A stretch of 64,000 bases of DNA, from positions 8,675,958 to 8,739,957 of the forward strand of contig CM043875.1 of NCBI GenBank assembly GCA_023846275.1, written 5' to 3'. Shown here piece by piece: positions 27,651-40,271 of the stretch. The DNA is from Vanilla planifolia (taxonomy: Eukaryota; Streptophyta; Magnoliopsida; Asparagales; Orchidaceae). Both the position numbers and the translations under genes were made by a program. The notes under the pieces are model-generated. The model ran no database searches. It saw nothing but the letters and a program-made list of their open reading frames with translations, and was not told the DNA's origin. The first letter of the stretch is position 1. Each line of letters opens with the position of its first letter.

Positions 27651-30379
27651 AGTACTAAAATCCTTTGGTTATTTTTGAGTACTTATTAAAGTTAAAAAAC
27701 AATGGCTCAAATCCTTTAAGTTATATTTTTTGATCTTTAACCAATGTTCATATAAGGATCAATAGTGACTTTTTTTATCTCATAGTATAACTCAAGTCAC
27801 TCCACCCTTCATAAATGCCTCACTTAAGCCATATACATGTCTTAGACCATCACCCAGGGAGTCAATCATATCTTAAAAGACTAATTTAGGTTTGCTTATG
27901 ATCTCACCCATTAAACCTTACTACAATAGGGTTTACCCAAAATCCAGGGGTCATTTTTCTGTTAATTGAATCTAACACTACTTCTAAAGCTAAAATTGAG
28001 CACTCTATCCTAATCAACCCTCATCAAAGGACTAATTAGTAGCCTCAACAAATAATGACTTCATTTTATGTTTGCTTAAAGTCTCACTAAGTACACAAAA
28101 TTCTCAATTCAAATCTAATTCTTAACTTAAGATTTGCTTCATGTATCCTTAAAATATCATCTACCTAATTTTTAAGCTATTCTTAATCTTATCTAAGGTT
28201 TTTTAAGTCCTAGCATACATTCAACCTTATCTAAGATTCTTGGGCTCTTAAATCTCAATCAAGGTTTAAATTTTAAACATAAGATATTTAAATTTTAAAT
28301 CCTAGATATTCAAATTTTAAATCTAAGACATTCAAATATTTAATTTAAGACTTCTAAGTCTCAAATCCTTCATATTTCTTTTTTTAAATCCTAAGTCCTC
28401 TTATGGTCAATGTCATAATTTCTCAAGTCTATTCTATGAAAACCATTCTTATTATCAAGATTGAGTACTTTTCTAGTTTCTTAGTCTTATTCAACCAAAT
28501 ATAATACTTTTTGTTACACTTAATTATGATGCAAACCTCCCTTAGCTTTCATTCAAGCCAATTCAAGCCCTTTAAGGCTCCCTACAAGAAGAGTACACTT
28601 ACCTTGGAAGCCATTTAAAATCCTTTTTTAGGACTTTCCTTGCATTACATGTCCACGGTCGAGCCTTACACTCAACCCCTTGGACCAACTAAAGGCTACC
28701 AATCCATTTTTGGCATCTTAAATGTAAATTTAGGCTTGGATTTTCAAGTAGTAAAAAATCCACAAACATTAGGCATTAATTAATAATGAAGCATAGAGTA
28801 CTTATTTTGAGCTTTTTAATTTGAACTCTTCATCTAACAAAAGCCTAAAGTCATCCAAGTTTCTTTTAGGGTCTTTCCATGCATCACAATCTTATAATCA
28901 AGCCTTAACACCTAGTGTTAAGGATTAACCAGAGTAAAATAGCCTTATTTTATTTCAAAAGTCAATTCTATGTTTGGTTTTGGAGAAGATCTTGCTTGTG
29001 ATTCACAAGTGTCTTATGGGATAACATCAAATAAATTCATCCCAAAGTCAATATACTAAAATTTCCTCAATTATTAATTGTTCTTAGCTGAATACTCCAC
29101 CACAAAGTTTGTCGTAAATCTGAATTCTTCTAAGCAATGTGAATTACAAGCTTATTTCAATGTTTACAAGAGTTTATGTCGACACGTTAAGTGAATATAA
29201 GCATGATAGTTCATTGCTTCTTACATTTTCAAGCCATAATTTATCCTTTTAATAAAATATTATAGAAAAGTTTATCAAGATGTTCTCATAATAATTCATA
29301 TTTTGCATCATAATTCAGTAAGCCATAAAATATTACAAGAACTTACTTTTCATGAGTGATCAAAATTTTATATTTTTATTCTCAATAATCTGTAAAAGAT
29401 TACAAGCACATACTTGAAGTTAACTAGAAGAATCACCATAATATGAAAAATCTAACTTTTGACCAACATGCTTTTAGTATTAATTTCAAATTTCAATTCA
29501 TTTCTAATTTACACAATTTGAATTCTAATATGATTAGATCTAAGAATCAAACACATGTCATGAAGTTATCAATGTTGAGTGTACTTAATATTATAAAAAA
29601 TCAAGTATATAGATTTGCGTATAACTCAAGTTTCCACCTTAAATAAGAGCTATAGCAGGTTATCTTGAGTAAACGAATGCATACATGTCATATTCCTTTC
29701 CACCTAAAATTTATAAGATGTAGGAGTAATAAGATTTTGCATATATCTTATTTTCTTTATCTACCCAAACACTATAACATACTGTTTTTTGCAAAATACT
29801 AGATTATGCATCTACATTTATGTCAAGGCATGAGGTTCCTATCTCTTGAACTGTGTAGAGGTCTACACCACTTTGGATCTCCTCTTTTTTGTGGTTTTGG
29901 AATACAAAATTTCCTTCATCTTCCTTTCTTACAGCCTTGGCTTTTTTGGTCTTCTCATTGGGGCCTACTTAGAATAATAATTGCTAAGGTTCAAGAAAAA
30001 TGTCTAACCCTAGCATATCATACCTTTTCATATCTGAACAATCCCTTCCTTCAATCTAGCTAGATTGGTTATGTTAGAATCATCTATTTCTCTTATATAT
30101 GTTTATAGCACCTTATCCACATCTTTTTTTTTTATTTTTTTTCTTTTGTGTATTGTAGCCCCTTCCTCACTTCATCAATTTCAAATTTATCCCCATTAAA
30201 CATTTTTCATGAGATATCCAAATGACTATCTGAAGCTTTATTTCAAAATTCAATTTCAAATTCCAAGCTAGACATGAATTACAAATTTGAATAATTTCAA
30301 TTTTCAATTTTTAAATTTTCATTAAAATTTAAAATATTTATTAAGGAGAAAAAGTGCTAAATCAAGAGAATCATACCTG
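27651..30379. other. Unassigned DNA with LTR-like texture
   Basis: No gene is supportable. Words such as ACCCAAAATCCAGGGGTCATT (27,938) and CCTTTAAGGCTCCCTACAAG (28,570) recall plant LTR sequence. Two loosely similar blocks around 28,610-28,690 and 28,850-28,930 (CTTTCC.TGCAT.ACA..GAGCCTTA-like) suggest a local duplication. No LTR pair, PBS or pol motif was found. The open stretch at 29,806-30,063 has no family features. Confidence 0.35.
28255..28395. repeat. Degenerate minisatellite, unit about 25-30 bp
   Basis: Four to five imperfect units of the pattern TAAATCCTAGATATTCAAATTT succeed one another (AAGATATTTAAATTTTAAAT, CCTAGATATTCAAATTTTAA, CTAAGACATTCAAATATT and so on). The array is short and decayed. 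Confidence 0.6.
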
Positions 30380-31631
30380 CAATGTAACACTCCACTAATC
30401 TTCATAGCACTTTAGGACTTCATTTTAGCCTTGATGATTTGAAAGGATTTAAATCCAAAGTTTTTCTTAGCATGAATTAGATTTTTATTTATAGATTTAA
30501 GGGTTCAAATACTCTAATAATGATTATCAGTCTATTTAATTATTTAAAAATGGTATGAAATTTGAAGTCTAGGAATCTAAATGATTGTTTTAGCTATTGT
30601 GGAAAAGGCATTAGACATTACAACTAAGTTTTTGAACTATCTATTTGAGTGATTAGATGGTCTGATTAGTTATTTCAAAACAAGTAGGAAATGACAAATA
30701 GGTTGTCAAATTCTTTGTTTACAAGTTTGTTGACCATCATATGGTGCACTAGATAGTTTGATCATCATTTAACATAACACCAATTTTTATGAGATGGTTA
30801 GGCCCAACTATGGATAATTCATCAAAGAATTTGGTACCATCTAACAGAATGAAAATTTTGGTGACCTAAACATTATGAATAATAGATTGAGACATTAGAT
30901 AGTTTAATTATCATCATCCCAATGATCGAATGATTGGACGTCCTTCTTACAAAATTTTTATTTTACTCTTAATATATTTGAACCAAGGATCAAATGGTTT
31001 AATATCTGTTCAAAAACCCTTATTTTTATAATGCACTTATTGAATGATTAATCAAATTGTCTAATGAATGTTTTGATAATGGGTTCTTATAAAATCATTT
31101 CATAACAAAATGCTTAATTAATAATTCAGTGACCTGATTGAAAGATTTTATAAGTTTAAAACTTTAGAAAAATAGGTTATGAAAAGATTCTTTTTAAGAA
31201 GTTAGTTTATGAATGTTCTTTTAGTAAAGCTTATATCTCACGCATGAGAAGTTCCATGTGTCTAAAGGATTTAGCCATTGGTTTTGACATTCTATCACAA
31301 AAGTGAAGAAAAATAAATAATTGTTGTACTTAACTGATGGATATGTCATCACAAAGCAACCTTTCCAATGGAATTTGAGTCAAGTATAATTTTTAACACA
31401 ACTTTAGCTAAACAAGGAAACATTGTTGAACATCCTTATACTCAAATCATTTTAAAAACTCTAAGGATGCACATAGAGAAGAGCATTAGGAAAATTTAAA
31501 ATATGATTTTTTTGGTCTTCAAATAACCTATATGGGGTCCATGGGGTTAAAAATCTCCAAGATGATTAAAAAAACCATAAAAATAAATATAAAATGAAAA
31601 TGCATGAAAATCATGAGTTATATGCTGTACA
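30380..31631 (-). repeat. 3' LTR of Copia B (lower edge approximate)
   Basis: It lies beside the polypurine tract and shares scattered blocks with the C-family LTRs. Examples are ACCAAGGATCAAATGG (30,991 against 36,938), the TAACCTATATGGGGTCCATGGGG-type block (31,526 against 37,406), and repeated TAGATGGTCTGA-type words. It is therefore a relative of the C LTR rather than the same copy. The lower boundary near 30,380 is inferred from where the resemblance ends. Confidence 0.6.
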
Positions 31632-33720
31632 ATCTCCCTCTAAATCTATGCTCTCCCTTAATGATAATATGATGTTCATTTTATGTTCTTATTGCTCCCT
31701 TTTCTTTTATTAGTCAAAAGAAGTGAAGTTAACTCATATAAAATGATTATTCCTTGAATTGTTCGAATTCTAATAAATTTTTAAGGCGATGATTTTTTAA
31801 AAATATCATTGAATTGGTCATGTAAAGGTACAAATTTCATTGTCATAATTTTTAAGTTGATCTAATCAAGATTGAAATGATGTATAATATCAATGTGATT
31901 GGTTCATGTGTGATGAATAAGATTTTCTCACTTAAGAAAATTATACTTAAATTATTTCGAAAAATTAGAGTTTTCATTAAATGAATAACACAATATATTA
32001 ATTTTTTCTTAATACTAATCATTTGGGCCACAACTTCCATGTGGTATGTATATTGTTTCAGTCATAAGTAAGACCAAAAATTTTTTGCTTTCTATTAGCA
32101 TATGAGATAAATGAATTCTCAAAGAATTGGCATGTCTTGGAAGTTATTTTTCAATTAATTTTGCATCCCAAAGAAGCATGCAACAAAATATGGCGCTAAG
32201 TTAAATTCTAATTCATTTCTAATATACTAAAGTCCTCATTATTATATTTAAATAAGGTATCTAAAAATATGTTTTGCTATTTTTAAGTTGGATCCTTTTG
32301 TATTTTCTTGAAAACAAGCTTTTTTTAACAAATTATTTGCTAAATACGATGTTTAGTCTACCAGATATCAAGTACACTAATAACTCTATCATACCTTTAT
32401 ATAATTTCATATCTACAAATTTTTTAGCATCTTCTTTATCTAAATATATTTGAGTTGCCATTTGGGGTCCTTCTTGCTTTTAAATTTTAAAATCTAAATA
32501 TTTGTAATTCTTTTATTATTTTGGTTTTTAGTGTGAATGTTTTACTATCATTTTTGTTCACTTGGAGTCCAAAGGAAAATGTTAGTTCTTCCATCATACT
32601 TATTTCAAATTCTTTTTTCATTAATTTAGAAAAATTATGGCAATGTTCAATGTTTGTGGGTCCAAAGATCATATCATCAACATAAATGTCACAAATTAAT
32701 GACCCTATATTTATGATTTTAATAAATAATGAAGAATCATCCTTTTTTTGGGAAAGCTATTAGAGGTAAGAAATGTACATAATCAGTCATACCATGCTCT
32801 AAGGGATTTAGCCCACATAGTGCCTTTTAAATCTTATTGACATAATTTTATTTATCATGATATTCAAGTCATGGTGGATATTCTACATATATGTATTCAT
32901 TTAAATATATCCATTTAAGAAATTTTTTTTCACATATTTTTGAAATAGTTTAAAACCTTTGTAACATGCATAAGCTAAGACTATCCTATTTGCCTATTGT
33001 CCATCAATTAGTACAAAATGTTTCCTCAAAGTGAATTCAATCAATTTGGTTATATGTTTTTTCAATGAGTAAAGAATTATTTCCAATTATTAGAATCATT
33101 TTTAACTACCTTACTTTGAATATACATTTTGGGAATTTGATTTTCTATTATTTGTTGGTTATTTTCATTATTATTTTTTCTTTTACACCATCAACTTTTC
33201 TTGTCATTTGTTGAGGCAACCTATTTCATTTTTTGTGATAATCTTCTTATACTTTACATGTGGTGGTACATCAAACATCACATGAATTGATTCTTCAACA
33301 CTTAAAGTTCTTTTTGTAGATTCCTAGATTAATTCATTATCACCATTATTTAGTATAAAGCAAATACAGCCAAAGACATGAAGATGTATATTTTTAGGCT
33401 TTCCACTTTTTATAAGTTAATAAGTAGCTTTTAGTATTGTGCATGTTAGCAAATGATTTATCACAAAATGTCTAGTATTAATTGATTCATCCCAAAAATA
33501 TTTAAATAAGGTATAGACAATCTTTCCAATTACTTATATTCTTTCCTATTCACTCTTTTCTAATTTATTGGACATTATATTTGGTACACCATATTGTATG
33601 ATCAATACTTAAAGTTTTATATTTTTTTCTACATTACTTTTAACTCTTTTGTAATATAATTGGCAAACATCAAATAAAGTTAAATAAAATTGAAACATGT
33701 GTGTTTTCCATTCTTAAACA
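30380..33720 (-). mobile_element. Copia retrotransposon B, 3' half (IN-RT-RH + 3' LTR)
   Basis: On the minus strand, reverse transcriptase is marked by IFGPTNIEHCHNFSKLMKKE followed by ELTFSFGLQVNK (32,487-32,672). The C-terminal part of integrase is marked by LSVEESIHVMFD near 33,270-33,306 and by the tail of its core around 33,420-33,620. RNase H sequence continues toward 31,700. A purine tract (TTTAGAGGGAGA, about 31,633-31,645) leads to an LTR starting TGTACAGCATATAAC at 31,631. Sequence homologous to integrase stops near 33,720, and no gag or 5' LTR of this copy was recognised. It is a fossil with many breaks. Confidence 0.85.
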
Positions 33721-34952
33721 TTTACCTATTCTTACTACCTCAGTTTCCATTTCTTTCTTATTTTCACATTATGGGTTGAGGGTATATTCGAAATGTCTTC
33801 CTAGACTTTTCTAACTAACTTTTGCACCTTGATCTCCATTCTTTTTGTCATCCTAGGTTGTAAACATACCAAAAATATCTTCCTAGATTCTCTATAATAG
33901 TATTGGGACCTAATGTACATTCTTTCTAAGTTTGATAACCTAGATTATCCTTTTTGTATGATTCTCTATGATAGGATTCAAAATCATGTCAAATAATTCA
34001 ACTTTATTTATTTCTTTTAAAACATATAAAAATTTCCTTTTTTGGTAATATCATGTAGCAAAAGCAAGTGTTTACAAACATAAAACTCTCCTTCATGAAA
34101 ATCCATTTAACCTCTTGTGAAAGAGAATTAAAATTACTTTTACTTATAAAGCAACACAATTACTCATAAAGAAAATAATTATTCATTGCTAACACTAAAC
34201 CAACTAAGACATAAATTGTTCTTACGAGTTAAAACACCAAGCTAATAACAATATAACTATCACTTTGGAACATGAAATTTTCTCAATTAAAATAAAAAGA
34301 ACTAAATAATTGATAACCTCATCCTCTAGATCATGTCGCCATCTGCTAGCTCTTATTGCTCCCAAGTAGCACCATGAGTTTCTCATTCTAACTTAAACAT
34401 GTTAGAGTAGAAAAAGGCACTAACTCAATGGCAAATTATAGAACATATATGTAAGGAAAATAAACATTGGATAGCCATGCATTGGTCATTTAAAACATTA
34501 CAAAGTGAAGATGCATATGAATAACTAATGAAAAGTAAAGATATTTCCATATAAATATTTTTTTTATATTTTCTTTTATAACTTATACAAAATTGCATAT
34601 TCCTTTTTATGTTCTATTTTTTTTAGGGATTTGCTAAAGAGAAGACTAAGTCATAAACAACTATGCATGTTTAAGAACTTGCTATCCTAATTTAAATAGC
34701 CTAGATGATTAACTCATTTGGCTCATCTTTAGAATCATTATTCTAGAATGATAGTCTTTACATTAGATAGTAATTCATTCTTTCATCTTTAAATATTTTC
34801 CTCCCTTTACCAAATCATTTTCTCTATTCTTTTTATTTTCACATTCTTATCTATCCTTTTCTTTTATGCCTAATAGTTATAGTTCCTTTCATTCTTACTT
34901 TTATGAACATTATCACTTCAACATGGTTATTGTTGAAATATATAAATAAAAC

Positions 34953-34954
<2 letters not shown>

Positions 34955-35028
<74 letters not shown>
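34955..35028. repeat. (AT)n microsatellite, about 74 bp, uninterrupted
   Basis: A perfect AT run. The Ile-Tyr frame read across it is an artefact of the array. Confidence 0.97.
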
Positions 35029-35030
<2 letters not shown>

Positions 35031-36312
35031 TCAAGCAACATATAAATAATAACCATGCTATCAAATCATTACACATTTCAAGGAAATCAATTAACCCTAA
35101 TATCTCCTGCAAAATCACCTTTTAAGTTCTATACCATTTGTAAGCAACACATGTCAACATCAACCATAAGTATGATCATCTCAATACAAACATCCTCAAC
35201 ATCGTACCATTTACATTATCATTTAAGGGCTTCAAACCTTCAACACTTCAACCATCAAGCATTTACAAAAAGGTATGAGATTGCCTACCATTCGATTCCC
35301 ATGTAGTGGCTCCAAGGAGTTTTTTTTCCAAACACTCGAATGTTAAAGTGCCCATGATTGGATGCTTCAATTATATCATTTCCTTGAGCTTAACTTGAAA
35401 ATGTTTCTTCAAATTCTCTCAAAACCACTTCTTCCTTCTCTCTTTCTTACTCTTGAATGCTCTCAACTGAGTGTAAGTATTAAAGTTTTCCACAAAAATT
35501 CTCTTAACTTTGGTATTGCAATACCTTTAATGAATAGCTAATATCTCTTTGTGTTACCATCCATTCTGCTTTCTCTAATGGTTGTCTATTAGATTGCATG
35601 CCTCCTCATCTCAAAGTTATTTTAACTCTAGAAGTTTATCATCAATTAGACTCTCCCTATGAAAATTAAATTGGTAGTTCATTCTTTCAAGATTTAAAAA
35701 CTTTTTTTCTTCATATAATACTTATAAATTCCATAGATTCCTATTGTATGATGAGTATAATCTCTCTTCACTTGTACTTATTTGCACTTATCATAATTAT
35801 ATAATTCTCTTTATCATTTGTGTTTGATCAATTTGAACTCATAAAATTTACCAGAGATAAAAAACATTGACTCGTGATGCAAGGCATTTTAACATATTAT
35901 TTTCCATATTTTTTAAATCCATCATACAATTTTTTCATAAAACAATAACTAATAGTTTGTGATTTTTATTAGTTGCACATTTTTTTGCATGGAAGTCTAC
36001 ACTAAAACCTAAAACCTAAGTTACATAATTAACAAATACTAAATAAATGGTACTTCAAACCACCTATAGGAAAGTCTTTACTAATTGATGTGAATAAGTT
36101 ACTGATAGTTTTGGTTCCAATGATTTGCTTCTTAGAGTTATCCTCAAGGATAACTACAACACTATATGTGTAACCAACTAGGTGAGTTTAGTGAGATCTC
36201 TTGTTGTGTTTCTTGTTACAACATGCTCTCTTTGGTCGTAATAAGAAAGCATGCATGCACATAGAAATTAAGGATTGATTGGTAGTATCCAAAACGTTTG
36301 GATCCAAAAAAT

Positions 36313-36331
36313 CTAAAACTATAAGTTTTAG
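36313..36331. repeat. Short perfect inverted repeat (8 bp arms, 3 nt loop)
   Basis: CTAAAACT-ATA-AGTTTTAG. A second imperfect one, TCCAAA-ACG-TTTGGA, precedes it at 36,288-36,302. Both lie within 60 bp of the outer end of the Copia C 3' LTR. No function is inferred. Confidence 0.6.
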
Positions 36332-36345
36332 AGTTGTTTATGCCA

Positions 36346-37500
36346 TGTTTATCAACAATGAAATGCTTAATGTCCACAAAAGAGGGGAAGGGGAGGTGAA
36401 TTATGAGTTTAATAAAAACAAATGCAATATAAGTTTTTTAAACAAAACTTTGATATTAAAATTCTCTTGACATTGGTTAATCTGTATTTACAGCAAAAGG
36501 TTAGCCATGTGCATAAATAGTGATTGTGTGACCATAATTAGAAAACTATGCTGAGATCCAAAAATCTTGGATGAGCATTATAGAATTTTTAGAAACATAT
36601 CAGATAGATTGCCCACCTATCAAATATTTGATCATGTTAATCCTAATCTTGTTTATTTATTAGAACTTCTATTAGATAGTTCGATGGGCATCTGATAGAG
36701 ACTCTACTTGTAAGTTCATTTTATTATCCTGGCCAACAAATGATTTGATCACTTATTGAGCCAGCGATCAGATGCTAATAAATTTGATGGATGTCAGATA
36801 ATGAACTGATTTGTGGCACAAGATAATTTAAAATATTTGGTGCTCCATTGCTTCTTTTGGTCACCATTTAATGTATTATCATATGGTTTAAAACCATGTC
36901 ATAAGTTCCCTCCAAGGTTTAAAATCAATCTGATCAAACCAAGGATCAAATGGTACATTACCTTTCTAATAAGACATAAATATGAAAATATTAAACTTAA
37001 CTTTTGAACTAAATCATTTTTCTATGTTGTAATGTTTTAGATATAATTGCTATGTTATTGTGTGCACTTAATCTCTTCTTTTTTTTCTAGTGCCTTAAAT
37101 TTATTATCAAAAGTTCACAATATATACCAAATGAAGATGACTTTATAAAGTGCATTCAAACAATCATTACATCATTTTCAAACTCTTTACCAAATTCTCT
37201 TATTTTTTTGTCTAATGATAGCTAATTCACTCTAAATGATTGCCATGAGCACTTTGAGTAGCAAAATATTGCTTCAATTCATTTGTCTGAATACTTGTTT
37301 CATTACTTTCAAACATTTCACTAAGTAAATATCAACACATTATTTGAAAATCTTAAGAGAAAAATGTTAGATCATAAATAATATAGTTTTGTTGACATCA
37401 AACTAGTAATATATGGGTCATAGGGTTAACAATGTCCTCATTTTTATGATGATAAAGGTATGGCTAAATTTGAAATGAAAAATAAAAAGATTTAAATAAT
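36346..37500 (-). repeat. 3' LTR of Copia C
   Basis: It matches the 5' LTR at 46,790 onward block by block: GAGGTGAATTATGAGTTTAA (36,394), TTTTTAGAAACATATCAGATAG (36,589), TTGATAGAGACTC-type words (36,697), GATCAAACCAAGGATCAAATGG (36,932). It lacks about 500 bp present in the first part of the 5' LTR. The upper edge near 37,500 is approximate. Confidence 0.75.
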
Positions 37501-38069
37501 TAAGTATTAAAATACTACCTTATTCATGCTCAAACAAAATTCTTGCACTCATTGTAATTTAAGAAGTTTTATGGAGACATGATTATTTTTCATTCAAATG
37601 TTTTCTTTTATCCTTTTTTCTCATCTATCACAGAGGTACAACAAATTCTTTTAATAATTATCTATACCACTTGTTGATTAGCTATTAATAAGGATTTGTG
37701 AATGGCCAAGTGTTCTAAACTTTTCTCTCCTATAATTATTTATTTCCTCTTACTCTTCCTTTTTAATTTAAGCTTTATTGTTAAGCTAATGGGGTTAAAA
37801 TTATAACTTGCTTTAGCTCTCTACAAGATTCATGTGTGCACTTGTTATGAGAGAAATTAACATGCTCCTTATGGAGACATCATAGAAGCATGTACTTGAC
37901 CATAAACTTAAGCTTTGAATTTAAAACCTAAATGGATTTCGTTTTGATAAAATTGTAATAAATTTTTTCATCATTTAGAAACACATTTTTCAAAATTGCT
38001 TATCCTTCATAGGATTTTAGGCTTAAAGATTGAGTTCTTTCATTTTCTTTCTTTACATTATCTTTACCA
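37501..38069. other. Possible Copia C interior, unrecognised
   Basis: By position this should be the 3' end of the C interior, before element E. I find no RNase H motif in it. No gene is visible. Confidence 0.3.
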
Positions 38070-38806
38070 GATCATGAGATCACACCCAAGCTTATTGAAT
38101 CCAAAATTATGAAAAAAAATCAAGATAAGAGATAAAACAATGAAAAATGTTGGTAGAGAAGGAAGCATCAAGAATCCCGTGCTAGCCAAACATTGCTTGC
38201 AAAATCATGGGAGCACATGTAGAAGGACATGATACACCAAATAATGATGCATGGGGTGAGCACATGTAAAGTCATCCACCTACCACACACTCATTTTGCA
38301 CATGTGTAATAGTTGCTCCTGCCATGCTTCCATTGTCAACATGCACGTGAAAGGAAATTGTGCATGAGAATAGTACCCATGCATATGAAAAGCCCCTTTG
38401 GCATGGTTGTATGCATGCATGGAGTAGGGATAGATGCAGGCAAGTGTAGGATCAAGCTGGATTTTGTCAAATTTGTAAACTTTTAAGAACTTAATATTTC
38501 TTATCAAAATTACATATGTTTTATAATTAAATATTATATCTAAATTTTTATATAAAAGAGTGAGAGGGATGTATGAAGAAATTTTGCATCTTAAAATTCA
38601 AAATTTTTGAAAATAAAATTTTATGAATTCGAAATCTTTTGAAAGAAAACTTCTTAGATAATTCAATCTCCTTATAGCTAGAACACTCTTATCCTTCTCC
38701 TTCTTTTTTTGTTCCCCACCATTACCACATTTTTCACTTTTGTTGTTATTACTCTAAAAAGCAAGTCTACTAACGAGAGCTCAAGATGACAACTCCTCAT
38801 AAATCA
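38070..38806 (+). repeat. 5' LTR of element E
   Basis: It aligns with 40,272-40,972 through GAGATCAC...CCAAAATTATGAAAA, the ATGCATGCATG block (38,411), GTAGGATCAAGC (38,446), AATTAAATATTATAT (38,525), the TATATAAAAGAG box (38,549-38,560), TTTTATGAATTCGAAATC and the CTTCTCCTTC tract. The first base is uncertain by a few positions. Confidence 0.8.
38551..38558 (+). promoter_or_regulatory. TATA box of the element E LTR
   Basis: TATAAAAG within the LTR. The partner LTR has TATATAAAGAG at the equivalent place (about 40,733-40,744). Conservation between the two copies marks the LTR promoter. Confidence 0.55.
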
Positions 38807-38815
38807 TATTATTTT

Positions 38816-38828
38816 TGGTATCAAAGTG
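38816..38828 (+). other. Primer-binding site of element E
   Basis: TGGTATCAAAGTG about ten bases inside the 5' LTR, similar to the iMet-type PBS TGGTATCAGAGC. Confidence 0.7.
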
Positions 38829-39195
38829 TTTTGATTTGACATTGATGGTAAGTGCAAAGATGAAGATAGTTGAACTATAATCATAAAAGGGAATTAGAAG
38901 ATTGAAATAGCTTTGGTTAAAGTGGTTACACTGGCTATTTTATCATCATGCCTGGAGACACAAGAAGATCTAATACCTAATAAATACAAGTGTTAATGGA
39001 GATGGTACTATCCCTTCATATGATGGATACAATAGATAATTTATCAAAAAAAATACTCTTAATCAATGCATTCTAGATTAAGTAATAATCCAAAAATAAT
39101 TAGAGATAAGATGAGTATGATATCGATCTTACCTTCTCAAAGCATGAGAATCAATAGTATTCTTTCATGAGAGATGCTACACTTAATTTATTTAT

Positions 39196-39560
39196 ATATG
39201 ATGACACAATTAATACAAAGGAATTAGATAATTGGTTGGAGTAACTAGAAATATATTTTTCTTTATATGACTATTCATCAATTGATAAAGTGATATATAC
39301 TTGATTGAAAATGATGAGTTATGTGTTAGCTTGATGGAATACTTACATAAAAATGACACCATTATAGTAATGGTGTTGAGCCAATTTAAAAACTTAATTT
39401 AAGAAGTATTTTATCCTATGGGTTATATGAAGGAAAGACAAAGAAAGTGACATAATTTATGACACTAACAAGGATAAATAGTGTAGAAATATCACAAAAT
39501 ATTATGATCATTACAAGAAGATGGAACACATATAATAAAAATGTTAAAATTATATCTAAA
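39196..39560 (+). mobile_element. Gag region of element E (Gypsy retrotrans_gag-like)
   Basis: The frame beginning YDDTINTKELDNWLE near 39,196, followed by an EIYFSLYDYSS word, is the signature of the Ty3/Gypsy capsid domain, in which a W-L-x-x-(L/M)-E-x-x-F motif is followed by a helical block. The later words KYFIL and the YHK..WSLQED segment fit the same domain. It encodes the structural shell protein of the retroelement. This copy is broken. Confidence 0.7.
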
Positions 39561-39699
39561 ATTATTTCCAAAAAAGTTTAAGAAGGATAAAATACTTAAT
39601 ATGACAAAGACTAAAAAGGCACTTCACACTTCTCTAGAAGTTAATTAAAACTTATTTCTTATGGTGAGTCTAAAAGAGATATCGAATAAAAAAAATCTT

Positions 39700-40060
39700 T
39701 ACCATTTGAATACAAGAAAGAGCTTATTAATGCAATCCTAAATACTAGAAGTAAGAAGAATCTAATATTGAAAAGTCTTCTTGAAAGACTAAACTTAGAG
39801 ACTACAACACATGCTAGACCTTATACTTACAGGTGGATTCATAGAGACTAAAAAGTAAGAGTTAAAACCTAATACAAAATGAAGTTTTTCAACACCAAAG
39901 AATATATCGATAAGATTATCAATGAAGTAGTAACTCTAGATATCTATCAAATTGTATTGAAAAAGCCATATTTATGGGATCGATTTATCATTTAATAGAA
40001 AAAAGACAGCAATATCGATGCACGAAGGATGGACAACAATTCACTCGCTCTCTAAACAAA
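39700..40060 (+). mobile_element. Protease-like region of element E
   Basis: Words LLERLNLETT, PYTYRWIH, MKFFNTKEYIDKI, EVVTLDIYQIVL and PYLWDR occur in this order. They match the retropepsin-like aspartic protease segment of plant Gypsy elements, which typically closes with a V-V-P-L-D-x-C-x-(V/I)-x-L-G-x-P-Y-L-(W/Y)-D motif. No reverse transcriptase follows. Broken copy. Confidence 0.65.
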
Positions 40061-40271
40061 GAATTGTTGGCAAAAGATGTTGGTGTTAACCAAATAAAAA
40101 GGCTAGTAACACTTGGTTAAAACATGTGCTTCTTGTAACAAAATCAAAGAAACCACTTGATGGGACTAATAGAAGTCTCAACCTCTCGACAAAGTTAATA
40201 GAATTATATTTGCCAAAAAACCAATTCAAAAAATAAGATTTGATGGGACTCAAATCTCAAAAAAAGATTTA

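Larger units (their letters stand above)
33721..36345. other. Unassigned A+T-rich DNA between Copia B and Copia C
   Basis: No pol or gag motifs recognised. It contains the (AT)n array. The stretch 35,050-35,500 is C- and T-rich on the plus strand (GCAACACATGTCAACATC, CTTCTTCCTTCTCTCTTTC), as in the ends of some plant LTRs. Just outside the C LTR there are two small inverted repeats, at 36,288-36,302 and 36,313-36,331. Confidence 0.35.

Noticed and set aside
29806-30063. 85-codon plus-strand frame rich in Leu, Phe and His
   Set aside because: No start context, family motif or supporting neighbour; probably chance.
34927-35118. Open frame with Ile-Tyr repeat
   Set aside because: Translation of the (AT)n microsatellite.
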